Source: Leisingera aquaemixtae (GTDB lineage Bacteria; Pseudomonadota; Alphaproteobacteria; Rhodobacterales; Rhodobacteraceae). From it: a stretch of DNA of 64,000 bases. Within the stretch, counting starts at the first letter, position 1. Every line of letters starts with the position of its first letter. The notes beneath the pieces were generated by a model, which saw only the letters and a list, made by a program, of their open reading frames with translations, had not been told where the DNA came from and did no database searches. Positions 8,315 through 16,986 of this stretch are shown here, in pieces. A program made the translations under genes and the position numbers. The stretch lies in the NCBI RefSeq assembly GCF_019801145.1, contig NZ_JAHVJQ010000008.1:1-64000 (forward strand), in the 5' to 3' direction.

Positions 8315-9309
8315 GACATGGCCTCGGTTCGGTGTGCCCGTGCGGTCAGGTCCATTGTTTTTCGCAGAACCTTCGGCCCGGTCACGGCAAGCAGCGCAGT
8401 CGCCGCCAGGGTTGCCCCGGACTTCAACGGCTCCTCCCAAAGCGGCTGAAGGGAACAGGCAAGCCATCCCTTGACAAGATGCACAGCGCGGCGGCTGTCC
8501 AGATCGCTGATGGCGCGCCGGTTGAGGTAGCGGAGCTGATATGCCCGCGCCACTCCTGTTTCTTCCGCAAAAAACTTGGGGTTGATCTGTGACAGCTTGC
8601 GAACCATCCGCTCCCAGGCGGCAAGCTGGTGGTCTGTCGCCGCCGAAAGCCCGCCTGAATTGATCCGGTAGCGTGTGAGCAGGCCCGGGATCCCTTCGAA
8701 TGCCCAGTTGGTCGTCAAGGCAATCCGCAGCCAGCATTCGATGTCCTCGGATTGGCGGAAAGTTTCGTCGAAATACCAGTCGCGCTCAGACTCGGACCGG
8801 GGCCGGAAGGCGATTTCGTCAAGCACTGCCCGCCGGATCACGGCCGCAGATCCGTTTCCGACCGGGTTGCGCTTGAAAATGTGTTTGGCATCGATGTTTT
8901 GCAGCCGCGGCCGCTGCGCCTGGCCCGTAAGGGTGCCATCTTCCGAGATGAACGCAGATCCGGCATAGCTTATGCCTACATGGGGCTTGGCCTCCAGATG
9001 GCTGATATGGCGGGCCAGCTTTTCCGGCTCCCACAGGTCATCTGCGTCGCAAAACGCCACAACATCGCTCTGTGCGCCAGCAATACCCGAGTTGCGCGCT
9101 CCAGCAAGGCCGCGGTTTTTCTGGTGAACCACGCGAAAGCGCGGGTCGCTGCAGAAGCCCGCAGCAATTGCGGCTGTTGAGTCTGTGGAGCCGTCATTGA
9201 CCACAATGACCTCAAACTCCGTACAGGTTTGCCTCTGCAAGGAAAGAAGAGTGTCAGCGAGCGTTGTCTCGGCGTTGAAAGCAGGAACGACAATTGATGT
9301 GAAGGCCAT
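8311..9309 (-). CDS. Glycosyltransferase family 2
   Basis: A 332-residue GT-A inverting glycosyltransferase. SIVVPAFNAETTLADTLLSL opens the nucleotide-sugar domain, VVNDGSTDST binds the nucleotide, and FCDADDLWEPEKL supplies the DxD-type metal site at about residues 89-101. The C-terminal third is helical and probably recognises the acceptor. It is translationally coupled to the next glycosyltransferase and lies 20 bp after the preceding one. Confidence 0.9.
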   Translation of the reverse strand: MAFTSIVVPAFNAETTLADTLLSLQRQTCTEFEVIVVNDGSTDSTAAIAAGFCSDPRFRVVHQKNRGLAGARNSGIAGAQSDVVAFCDADDLWEPEKLARHISHLEAKPHVGISYAGSAFISEDGTLTGQAQRPRLQNIDAKHIFKRNPVGNGSAAVIRRAVLDEIAFRPRSESERDWYFDETFRQSEDIECWLRIALTTNWAFEGIPGLLTRYRINSGGLSAATDHQLAAWERMVRKLSQINPKFFAEETGVARAYQLRYLNRRAISDLDSRRAVHLVKGWLACSLQPLWEEPLKSGATLAATALLAVTGPKVLRKTMDLTARAHRTEAMS

Positions 9310-9329
9310 GGTTGTGAACCTCGAGAAAG

Positions 9330-10253
9330 TTAACGGGAAAACAGGTTCCGGCGCAGCGGCCGGGGCAGGAACGGTGCCAGCAGTGAGCCGGCCAATGTCA
9401 GGCCGCCCCTGCGGAACGGGGAGAAAAATCCGCGCGGGCTTTTGAGAATGCCGGACGCAGCTTGTTTCAGCGCATAAGCCGGAGCCCCATTCAGACGAAG
9501 CGCCCGACGGGCAAGGTAGCGGTGGTGAATCGCATGAGAGGCGGCGCTTGGAACCACGCCAAAACCGGCGGCGGTTGCAATTGCCTGTTCACGGCCTGCC
9601 CGCATTGCCTCAAGATCCGCCGACAATCCTTCAACGGAAGTGCGGTAGTAGGTATGCAGGCTGTCAATTCCGCTCACCCGCGCGCAACCGCCAACCAGGC
9701 GGATCAGCCACTCCAGGTCTTCGTTGTGGACCATTGCCTCGTCAAAGCCGCCGGTCGCCGCAAAGACCCTGCGCCGCACGGCAAAGTTCGACATGGTGCA
9801 GACCGGGTTTTCCCCCAGCAGCATGGCGATAGTCAGATCCTGCACGGGAACTGTTGAAAACACGCGTGCATTGGCCGGGTTGGCGCGGAAGAAACCGATC
9901 CGTCCATAGGCACCATCGACGGCCCCCTGCCGGAAGCTCGCTCGGAGCTGCGACAGCTTATCCCGGTGCCAGATGTCGTCCGCATCGCAAAACGCAATCA
10001 CATCACCGCAGGCGTGTTCCATTGCGCCGAAATTGCGGGCCGCACTGGGGCCTTTCCCGGGGTTGCGGACCAGCCGGATCCGGGCATCGGCAGCGGCAGC
10101 GGCCCGCACCAGGGTGCGGGTCTCATCCATTGAACCGTCATCAACCACAACCGCCTCCCAATCGGCGCAGGTTTGCGCCTGGAGCCCGGCCAGGGTTTCC
10201 CGGATCGTGGCGGCAGCGTTGAAGCTGGGAATGACTGCGGAGAAATACGGCAT
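9330..10253 (-). CDS. Glycosyltransferase family 2
   Basis: A 307-residue GT-A protein closely similar in layout to its neighbour. It has FSAVIPSFNAAATIRETLAG, the VDDGSMDET nucleotide motif, ARNFGAMEHACGD, and the FCDADDIWHRDKL metal site. The shared architecture suggests a duplicated gene that diverged to a different donor or acceptor. It follows the flippase gene by 3 bp, so all four leftward genes are probably co-transcribed. Confidence 0.9.
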   Translation of the reverse strand: MPYFSAVIPSFNAAATIRETLAGLQAQTCADWEAVVVDDGSMDETRTLVRAAAAADARIRLVRNPGKGPSAARNFGAMEHACGDVIAFCDADDIWHRDKLSQLRASFRQGAVDGAYGRIGFFRANPANARVFSTVPVQDLTIAMLLGENPVCTMSNFAVRRRVFAATGGFDEAMVHNEDLEWLIRLVGGCARVSGIDSLHTYYRTSVEGLSADLEAMRAGREQAIATAAGFGVVPSAASHAIHHRYLARRALRLNGAPAYALKQAASGILKSPRGFFSPFRRGGLTLAGSLLAPFLPRPLRRNLFSR

Positions 10254-10256
10254 GTC

Positions 10257-11492
10257 TCAAACCTCTGCGGTGCGGTGGCGGAAGGCCATGGAAAGGGTTG
10301 GCAGCGATGCGCCCGTCATCATCAGCGCTGCGACTGCGGCATAGCCGGCGGCAACGACTGTCAGGCCGTAGGGCGCAAGCAGGCAGGTGTTCAGTATCAG
10401 CGCCCCGGTGGTGGCGAGCGTGACCCGGAATTCCTGCCCTGGCCGGCCGTTTGCCCGCAGCCAGCCCGCGGTTGCGGACCACAGCGTGGTCGGGATCGCA
10501 ACCAGGCACAGGATCGACACAACACCTTCGATGCCTGCCCAGCCCGCCCCGAAAAGGACCGGGACATAGAGCGGGGCCAGCAGCGACTGCGCGATGACAG
10601 CCGGTGCGATGATCCCGATTGCCAGCAGCACGCTTTGGCGCAGCGCCTGCAGCTTGTCCGCGCTGGCACAGAGATGCGGGAACAGAACGGTGGAGAAAGC
10701 CACGGTGAAGGAGTTGGAAAGGCTGAGACCGGCATTGAAGGCCATGAAATAGAGGCCAAGCGTCTCTGCCCCCATCAGGGCGCCCACGATAACCTTGTCG
10801 GCCTGCAGGCGCAGCGCCTTGACCAGTTCGACGCCCAGCACCGCCCATCCATAGGTTAGGAACGGGCGCAGCGGTGCAAAGCCTTGGGACGGGTCGGGGC
10901 TCCAGGGATGCAGGCGGCGCATTGCGACCAGCCAGAACGGCGCTGTCAGCAGGCGCGGCAGCACCAGCACGAGAGCGGACGGCCAAAGCAGCGCCAGCAC
11001 CACCGACATCAGGTTTGACGCCACGATCTGCGTGCCCGAAATGGCGGCAGTCTGGCGCAGCTTTCCTGCCCGCATGGCGAGGCCTGCCTGCACCAGCCCG
11101 GCGGGCATGAACAGGTATTCACCCGCCAGAATGAGGATCAGCGCCAGCAGCATACCGCTGCCGCCGCTGGCATAAAGCACAAGCCCCGCCAGCGACTGGA
11201 ACAGGAACAATCCGATGCACCAGACCCAGAAAATACGTTGCGCGGTGGCACAGGTCTGCTGCAGCTGAGCCTGCGGGGCCGCGATGATCTTTTGAATGAC
11301 GCCGTTTTCCGTCAGCGATTTGACGATATCGGCCGCCGCCAGGGCTGCCGCTGCAATGCCGATCTGATCCAGGTCGAGCGTGCGCGCCACCGCGACAACC
11401 ACCAGAAGCCGCGAAACCTTTGCAGCCGCCTCAGACGCACCGTAGGCAAAGAGGTTCTTTGCGAAGGAGGGAATTTGCAAGGTGCGGGGCAT
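10257..11492 (-). CDS. Polysaccharide flippase (Wzx/MATE-like)
   Basis: A 411-residue hydrophobic protein with about a dozen membrane segments (for example LLLVLILILAGEYLFMPAG-type stretches) and the N-terminal pattern AYGASEAAAKVSRLLVVVAV seen in oligosaccharide flippases. It would move the undecaprenyl-linked repeat unit across the inner membrane. The ATG giving MPRTLQIPSF is chosen as start because flippases usually begin shortly before the first helix; an upstream ATG at 11573 is possible. It is the first gene of the leftward operon, divergent from the Wza-like gene. Confidence 0.85.
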   Translation of the reverse strand: MPRTLQIPSFAKNLFAYGASEAAAKVSRLLVVVAVARTLDLDQIGIAAAALAAADIVKSLTENGVIQKIIAAPQAQLQQTCATAQRIFWVWCIGLFLFQSLAGLVLYASGGSGMLLALILILAGEYLFMPAGLVQAGLAMRAGKLRQTAAISGTQIVASNLMSVVLALLWPSALVLVLPRLLTAPFWLVAMRRLHPWSPDPSQGFAPLRPFLTYGWAVLGVELVKALRLQADKVIVGALMGAETLGLYFMAFNAGLSLSNSFTVAFSTVLFPHLCASADKLQALRQSVLLAIGIIAPAVIAQSLLAPLYVPVLFGAGWAGIEGVVSILCLVAIPTTLWSATAGWLRANGRPGQEFRVTLATTGALILNTCLLAPYGLTVVAAGYAAVAALMMTGASLPTLSMAFRHRTAEV

Positions 11493-11693
11493 CGGGACCT
11501 GTCCATAGAGCTGTTGGATCAAGTCATAGCGGGCTGGAGAACCTGCTGTCCCTTGCCCCCAGGGACAGGGCAATGGTGCAACAGAACTGTTCCATATCCG
11601 AAAGGATAGCGCTGCGATATCAACGGGCTCTCGACCGCTGTGGCCGAATTCCGTATCACCAGTACAACCCGCAGTGATCCCGCGAGCAGTTCA

Positions 11694-12890
11694 ATGAAGA
11701 AACCCCTCAGAAATGGAACGGCAATTCTGGCGATCTTGTCTTTGAGCGGCTGCGCGCAGATCGACCCGCCTGACAACCTGGAGCCGGTTGCCTCTGGTGA
11801 CGGGTATCAGGCGCAATACCGTGAACCGGAGGTGTCCCGTAGCGAAGCCGGTTTTCTGCAGTCTCAGACAATGAACGAGTCCAGGTGCCGCCCCGCCGCC
11901 GGCGGAACCGGCGGCAAGGGCGCTGGAACAGCGCAGGCTGCGTTGGCAGGCGAGCGGTTCACCCGTAATGACCTGGTGAACGTGCGTGTCGGCGATGATG
12001 AGACCTTCAATGGCGACTACGTCATCTCGCGGGATGGCACGCTGAAGCTTCCCTTCCTTTCACCGATCCGTGCGCAGGGCCGAACGGCCATCCAGATCGA
12101 GGAGGACATTGCCGCGAAACTGATCGCCGAAGACTTCTACTCTGACCGGCCGCGGCTGTCGGTCCGGGCAGCTGATTTTGCCTCGGTCACGGTCGGTGTT
12201 TCAGGAGCCGTCTTTGAGCCTAAAGCCGTAGAAATCGGCGGTGTTCCAGGTGACGAAGTGGATTCCCGCAGGCAGGGCGCACTGGGGGCCTCGACCGAAG
12301 CGCGCAACCTGTCTGCCGCATTGCGTGCGGCCGGCGGTGTACGCCCGGATGCGGACATTTCGGCAGTCGAGGTGCGGCGCGGCAGCAGCCTCTACCTGCT
12401 GGACATGCGCGGAGTGTTCGACGGCCAGAATGCGGTCGATATCATGCTGCTGACAGGCGATCAGGTGCATGTACCCAGCCGCGGGTGCTTCCAGGAAGAC
12501 CTGATGCGGCCCAGCCCCATCAGTCCGCCGGGGGTGACACTGTTCTTGTCGAACCTCACCCAGCCGGCAGCCGGCAATGCGCTCGCTGCCATTGGCCGCG
12601 AGGTGCGCGAGTTTCCCTATGGCACACGGTACCTGCAGGCGGTGGTGGACACCAACTGCGTGGGCGGCGCCCGCGCCACCAGCGCCAACCGCTCTTCCGT
12701 CCTGTTCTCCCGCAATCCGGTCACACAGGTGTCTGTCGTCATCGAGCGGAGGATCGAAGATCTGCTGCGGCGCGCTGACAGGGACGACTATGACCCCTTC
12801 CTCCTGCCAGGGGATTCCATTGCCTGCTATGACAGCACAATCACCAACCTGGGTGAGGTCGGCAGGCTCATTGGCGCCTTCAACTACTAA
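11694..12890 (+). CDS. Wza-type polysaccharide export lipoprotein
   Basis: A 398-residue outer-membrane export protein. The N-terminus is a lipoprotein signal with lipobox LSGC at about residues 17-20. The Poly_export domain follows with VRVGDDETFNGDYVISRDGT and LKLPFLSPIRAQGRT, then SLBB-like segments (VGVSGAVFEPKAVEIGG). The ATG at 11694 is preferred over 11640 because it places the signal peptide at the N-terminus. It would form the export channel with the Wzz/GumC-like protein. Its stop overlaps by 4 bp, tail to tail, with the hybrid kinase gene. Confidence 0.88.
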   Translation: MKKPLRNGTAILAILSLSGCAQIDPPDNLEPVASGDGYQAQYREPEVSRSEAGFLQSQTMNESRCRPAAGGTGGKGAGTAQAALAGERFTRNDLVNVRVGDDETFNGDYVISRDGTLKLPFLSPIRAQGRTAIQIEEDIAAKLIAEDFYSDRPRLSVRAADFASVTVGVSGAVFEPKAVEIGGVPGDEVDSRRQGALGASTEARNLSAALRAAGGVRPDADISAVEVRRGSSLYLLDMRGVFDGQNAVDIMLLTGDQVHVPSRGCFQEDLMRPSPISPPGVTLFLSNLTQPAAGNALAAIGREVREFPYGTRYLQAVVDTNCVGGARATSANRSSVLFSRNPVTQVSVVIERRIEDLLRRADRDDYDPFLLPGDSIACYDSTITNLGEVGRLIGAFNY

Positions 12891-15424
12891 AACAGATTGA
12901 GCACCGGCTTGGTGGAGGTCCAGGCATTTCTTAACGGGCTCAGCGCGTCTTCTGCCGCTTGACGTTCCTGGCTGAGCGCCGCTTTCTCGAGACGGATCAG
13001 CGCACTGCGAAGCTCCGGAAGCCCGAAGGTTGCGGCGCTGCCGGCAATCCAGTGGGCTTCGACTGCGGTTTCGTTCGCAGCCAAATCCTGCCCGTTCTCA
13101 AGGCTTTTGAGGAAGGCTTCCATTTCAGCTGCAAAGCGGTTCAGGAGGGGTTTCAACGCCTCGGCACCAACCGTTTCTTCCAGTTCGATTAGCTGCTGCG
13201 ACCGCAGCGCAGCACCTTCCGGTGCTGGCGGAGCCGGGGAAGGGTGGTCTGCAATCAATTGCAACAGGCCTTCACGCGTCAAAGGTTTGGTCAGCACATC
13301 ATTCATACCGTCCTTCAGAAAGGCTTCCTGCTCCTCTGCCATTGCGTTTGCGGTCACGGCAATTATCGGCGCGCGCGCTGACGCGCCACCGCCTTTCCGG
13401 ATCGCCCGCGCGGCGCTGCGCCCGTCCATGACCGGCATGCTGATGTCCATTAGGATCAGGTCAAAACCTGTTTCTTCTGCCATCTCGACCGCTTCCCGGC
13501 CGTTGTGCGCTTCGGTCACAAAATGCCCCTGTGCTGTCAGCATCTCCCGGGCGACATGGCGGTTGATCTCGTTGTCTTCCACCAGCAGGACATTTGCCCG
13601 CTTCCTGGCGGGCGCAGTAAACTGGGCCTCCCCCTTCGGCTCAGGCGCCGCAATGGCCTGAACAGGGAAGCTGATAGTGAAGACACTACCTTCTCCTGGA
13701 GTGCTTTCGACAGTGATGCGTCCACCCAGCGCTTTCACAAACCGCTGGGCAATCCCCAGACCCAGCCCGGTTCCCCCGACTTCCCGGTCATAGGAGCTGT
13801 CTCCGGTCGCGAAATCATCGAAGATATGCGGCAGCAGGCCCGGATCGATACCTATACCTGTATCCCGCACCGAAATGCGCAGGATGGTCTTTCCCTCTTC
13901 AGCGGCACTGGCCTGAGCGGTGATGGAGATCCGCCCGTCTTTCGTGAACTTGACTGCATTGCCGACGATGTTCATCAGAATATGCTGAATGCGGTCCCGA
14001 TCCGCGTGAACCCAGTTGAGCGGTGCCCCTGTCCAGCCCCACTCCAAAGTGCTGCCGTTGCCCGCCGCAGCACCGCTTAGACTGTCCACGATGTCCTTCA
14101 GCAAAGTGCTGATATTCATGTCTACCGTGTGCAGCCGCAGTTTGCCCGCGTCGAATTTGGTAATGTCCAGAACATCCGAAATATGGCTCATCAGCAGTTT
14201 GCCGGACGTCTGCATGTTTCGGATGTAGCGCGATTGCCGCGTGCTGAGCCGTGTTTCCTCCAGCAGTGTCAGATTGCCCAGCAGCCCATTCAGCGGCGTA
14301 CGGATCTCATGGCTCATGGTGGCCAGGAAATCGGTTTTGGCTTTCTCGCCGGCCATGGCACGGTCGCGGGCCAGAACAAGTTCGGCCTCTGCCTGCACCT
14401 GATGGGAGATGTCGCGCAGGAAAGCGATGAAGACCTCCCCGTCTTTGGTGTCCGCTGACTGGATGGCAAGCTCCACGGGGAAAACTTCGCCGTTCGCCCG
14501 CTTTGCCTCAAGCTTGAAACGCCCGCTTCCCACGACACGCTTTTCGCCGGTTTTGCGCAGGCGGGCCATGCCGGCCTCATGCGCAGCCCTGTGGTGATCG
14601 GGCACAATCAGCTCGCCCAGATCACAACCCACTGCGTCTTTGGCAGAATGACCGAAAATCTGTTCGGCGGCAGCGTTGAAATCCACGATACGCCCCGACG
14701 TATCGGCTACGACCACCGCATCAAGGGCCGTACTTGTCACGATGTTCATGCGCTCACTGGCTTCTAGGGCTTGGGTGCGGCGCCGCACGTTCTGCACATT
14801 CAAAAATGCAAGATAGCAAGCCAGTATAGCCAAGGCGGCAACCAGCACAGCAATCGCAGCAGCCAGCTGCATCAAGGTTCCAGACAGGGCGTTGCGCCGA
14901 CTATCGGACTCCTCGGCAAAATAATTGAGACCGGAAACGGAGAGGCTGCGGACATCCGGGCGGATTGCCTCCGATTGCGCCTTGAGGGCGGGCAAGGCTT
15001 CCTGCAACGCGCTTGTTCCACTGTCAATGTCAGGCACTACCGCTTCCAGGTAGGCACCTACTGTTGCCAGATTGTCCGCAAACTCCGGCACTTCACGCAA
15101 ATCGCTGTAAATAGACGCCTGCCGCAGCGTCCGGATGCGGCTGAAGAAAACATCAAACCGCCTCCGGAGGCTGCGAACGTCCGGTGCCTCCTCCAGCTGC
15201 GCCTGCGACAGCGCCAGGTCAAACTGAAGAAACTCCACTTCCGTCTGGGACAAAGTCCATTGAATGTTGTCGGAACTGGCGGAATTCAGCCGCGTGATGT
15301 CGCGGGAAACGTTGAACGCGAGCAAGGCAATGGCTGCAAAACCCATCATCGCAGGAAAACCAAATGCGGCCAGCCGCAACCAGATCTTGCTCCGTTTTCT
15401 GCCGGCCATTGCCATTACCCTCAT
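12887..15424 (-). CDS. Hybrid sensor histidine kinase with receiver and HPt domains
   Basis: An 845-residue membrane sensor. Transmembrane segments lie at about 15-37 and 184-208, enclosing a 145-residue periplasmic helical sensor. PAS follows at about 225-345, HisKA with SHEIRTPLNG (His372), and HATPase with the N box NIVGNAVKFTKDG, DTGIGI and GGTGLGLGI. A receiver follows with LLVEDNEINR and LILMDISMPVMDG (Asp660), and an HPt domain with AHWIAGSAATFG (His791). This is a BarA/ArcB-like phosphorelay ending in HPt, so it needs a separate response regulator. The LuxR-type regulator at 18626 is the obvious local candidate. A periplasmic oxidoreductase-like gene precedes it by 42 bp. Confidence 0.9.
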   Translation of the reverse strand: MRVMAMAGRKRSKIWLRLAAFGFPAMMGFAAIALLAFNVSRDITRLNSASSDNIQWTLSQTEVEFLQFDLALSQAQLEEAPDVRSLRRRFDVFFSRIRTLRQASIYSDLREVPEFADNLATVGAYLEAVVPDIDSGTSALQEALPALKAQSEAIRPDVRSLSVSGLNYFAEESDSRRNALSGTLMQLAAAIAVLVAALAILACYLAFLNVQNVRRRTQALEASERMNIVTSTALDAVVVADTSGRIVDFNAAAEQIFGHSAKDAVGCDLGELIVPDHHRAAHEAGMARLRKTGEKRVVGSGRFKLEAKRANGEVFPVELAIQSADTKDGEVFIAFLRDISHQVQAEAELVLARDRAMAGEKAKTDFLATMSHEIRTPLNGLLGNLTLLEETRLSTRQSRYIRNMQTSGKLLMSHISDVLDITKFDAGKLRLHTVDMNISTLLKDIVDSLSGAAAGNGSTLEWGWTGAPLNWVHADRDRIQHILMNIVGNAVKFTKDGRISITAQASAAEEGKTILRISVRDTGIGIDPGLLPHIFDDFATGDSSYDREVGGTGLGLGIAQRFVKALGGRITVESTPGEGSVFTISFPVQAIAAPEPKGEAQFTAPARKRANVLLVEDNEINRHVAREMLTAQGHFVTEAHNGREAVEMAEETGFDLILMDISMPVMDGRSAARAIRKGGGASARAPIIAVTANAMAEEQEAFLKDGMNDVLTKPLTREGLLQLIADHPSPAPPAPEGAALRSQQLIELEETVGAEALKPLLNRFAAEMEAFLKSLENGQDLAANETAVEAHWIAGSAATFGLPELRSALIRLEKAALSQERQAAEDALSPLRNAWTSTKPVLNLF

Positions 15425-15466
15425 AAGCGGGCAGCCAGGCGAACGAGTGCTCTTTCGGGCGGTTCG

Positions 15467-15976
15467 CTACTCGATCACTTCGATGCGGTCGAGCTGCCAG
15501 ATGCTGCGGGAATAAACCACCTCTGATTGATATTCCGTTTTGCTGTCATAAGGGTAAACAATCCAGAGCGGCCCCTTGTCACGCACCGACATTTCCTCGC
15601 CGTTGAGCTTGTAGGCAATGATCGGTCCCCCTTCGACAGCATCTGACAGAGGGATGTCCACTGCATAGTCGTTGATGGCGGTAGCCCGCAACGTGGTTCC
15701 GGTGATGTCCAAACGGTCAACCAGCTGATCCAGCGGCACCCCCTCAAAGTGCTGCACGCCCTGCGTCCAGATTGTCGAGGTTTCAAATTCCACGGCACCC
15801 AGCCCTTCGAGCATGGCCAAATCGAATTGCGCTGCTCCCCCGGCGTTGTCCGTTTTGGGGGCACCGGACACAGTCAGAACCACCTCTCCGCTTGGCTGGC
15901 CCAAGTTTTCCGCTGCCAGCGGCTGTGCTGCAAGCAGGCAAATGGCAATTGTCTTGAGCGCTATATGAAGCATCAC
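15467..15976 (-). CDS. Periplasmic molybdopterin-oxidoreductase-like domain protein
   Basis: A 169-residue exported protein with signal peptide IALKTIAICLLAAQPLAAEN. The mature part resembles the small COG3915-type domain related to the SUOX fold, ending IVYPYDSKTEYQSEVVYSRS and then IWQLDRIEV. The conserved cysteine that holds molybdenum in active enzymes is not visible, so it is probably a ligand-binding rather than catalytic version. Lying just upstream of the hybrid kinase in the same direction, it may act as its periplasmic sensing partner (inference). Confidence 0.7.
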   Translation of the reverse strand: MMLHIALKTIAICLLAAQPLAAENLGQPSGEVVLTVSGAPKTDNAGGAAQFDLAMLEGLGAVEFETSTIWTQGVQHFEGVPLDQLVDRLDITGTTLRATAINDYAVDIPLSDAVEGGPIIAYKLNGEEMSVRDKGPLWIVYPYDSKTEYQSEVVYSRSIWQLDRIEVIE

Positions 15977-16075
15977 GCGGCCTCCGTTGATAATTGATCA
16001 AGATATGACACGACGCGGCTCAGGCGCCAAAAGGTTAGACGGATACCGGCCTATCCTTTCGAATAGGTCCCGCAA

Positions 16076-16963
16076 TCACGCCGCCTGCGGAACCGGGGCA
16101 ACACGCCCGGCAAGAAAGCCGGACAATTCGCGGGCCAGTTCCGGCCGGTCCAGCGCAAAGGCGGCCGTTGCCTGCACAAATCCTTGCACATTGCCGCAGT
16201 CAAACCGTTCGCCGTCAAACCGGAACCCGGTCACACCTGTTGTTGGAAGGTCCGCGTTGATGGCGTCCGTCAGTTGCAGCTCTCCGCCTGCGCCTGGGCA
16301 AATGGTGCCTAGAGCCCCAAAAATCGAAGGCTCCAGAATATAGCGGCCAACTACGGCATGTGTTGACGCTGCCTGTGCAGGATCCGGCTTTTCAACCATC
16401 CCGCGGGCGTGTGCGAGTTTTCCGGCCTCCCGCGCAACATCCAGAATACCATAGGAGGAGGTCTGCTCGCGCGCAACTTTCATGGTTGCCACCATGTGGC
16501 CGCGGTTCACGGCATGCGCTTCCACCATCTGGCGCAGCGCCCCGCGCGGCGCGCGGATCACGTCATCCGGCAGCAGCACCGCAAAGGGTTCGTTTCCAAC
16601 CTGACGTGCGGCCAATCCCACAGCGTGGCCAAGGCCCAGCGGCTTGCTTTGGCGCACAAAAGACAAAGCCCCCTCTGGCATCCGGGTCCGTGCGATGGCC
16701 GCCAAAGCCGCTGTTTTGCCACGCATTTCCAATGTGTCTTCCAGCGCGGCGGCAGTGTCGAAGTAGTCCTCCAATGCTCCCTTGCCTGCGGCAGTGACAA
16801 AGATGAACTCTTCAATCCCCGCCTCCCGCGCCTCGTCCACCGCGTATTGGATCAGCGGGCGGTCCACCAGCGGCAGCATTTCCTTGGGGATGGATTTGGT
16901 GGCAGGCAGAAAACGGGTTCCCATGCCGGCAACCGGGAAAACGGCTTTGCGGATATGTGTCAT
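16076..16963 (-). CDS. galU: UTP-glucose-1-phosphate uridylyltransferase
   Basis: A 295-residue cytoplasmic enzyme making UDP-glucose from UTP and glucose 1-phosphate. The diagnostic N-terminus KAVFPVAGMGTRFLPATKSI is followed by PKEMLPLVDRPLIQYAVDEA, then LPDDVI and MVEKPDP. The ATG at 16963 is chosen because GGAG lies 7 bp before it; an upstream in-frame ATG has no such site. It follows the WecG-WcaJ fusion gene in the same direction and supplies the nucleotide sugar for the exopolysaccharide. Confidence 0.93.
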   Translation of the reverse strand: MTHIRKAVFPVAGMGTRFLPATKSIPKEMLPLVDRPLIQYAVDEAREAGIEEFIFVTAAGKGALEDYFDTAAALEDTLEMRGKTAALAAIARTRMPEGALSFVRQSKPLGLGHAVGLAARQVGNEPFAVLLPDDVIRAPRGALRQMVEAHAVNRGHMVATMKVAREQTSSYGILDVAREAGKLAHARGMVEKPDPAQAASTHAVVGRYILEPSIFGALGTICPGAGGELQLTDAINADLPTTGVTGFRFDGERFDCGNVQGFVQATAAFALDRPELARELSGFLAGRVAPVPQAA

Positions 16964-16986
16964 TGCTTGTCTCCTGGATTGAAGGG

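Noticed and set aside
8315-8737. N-terminal extension of the family 4 glycosyltransferase
   Set aside because: The extension lies over the upstream glycosyltransferase gene, and the ATGA overlap at 8311-8314 marks the real start.
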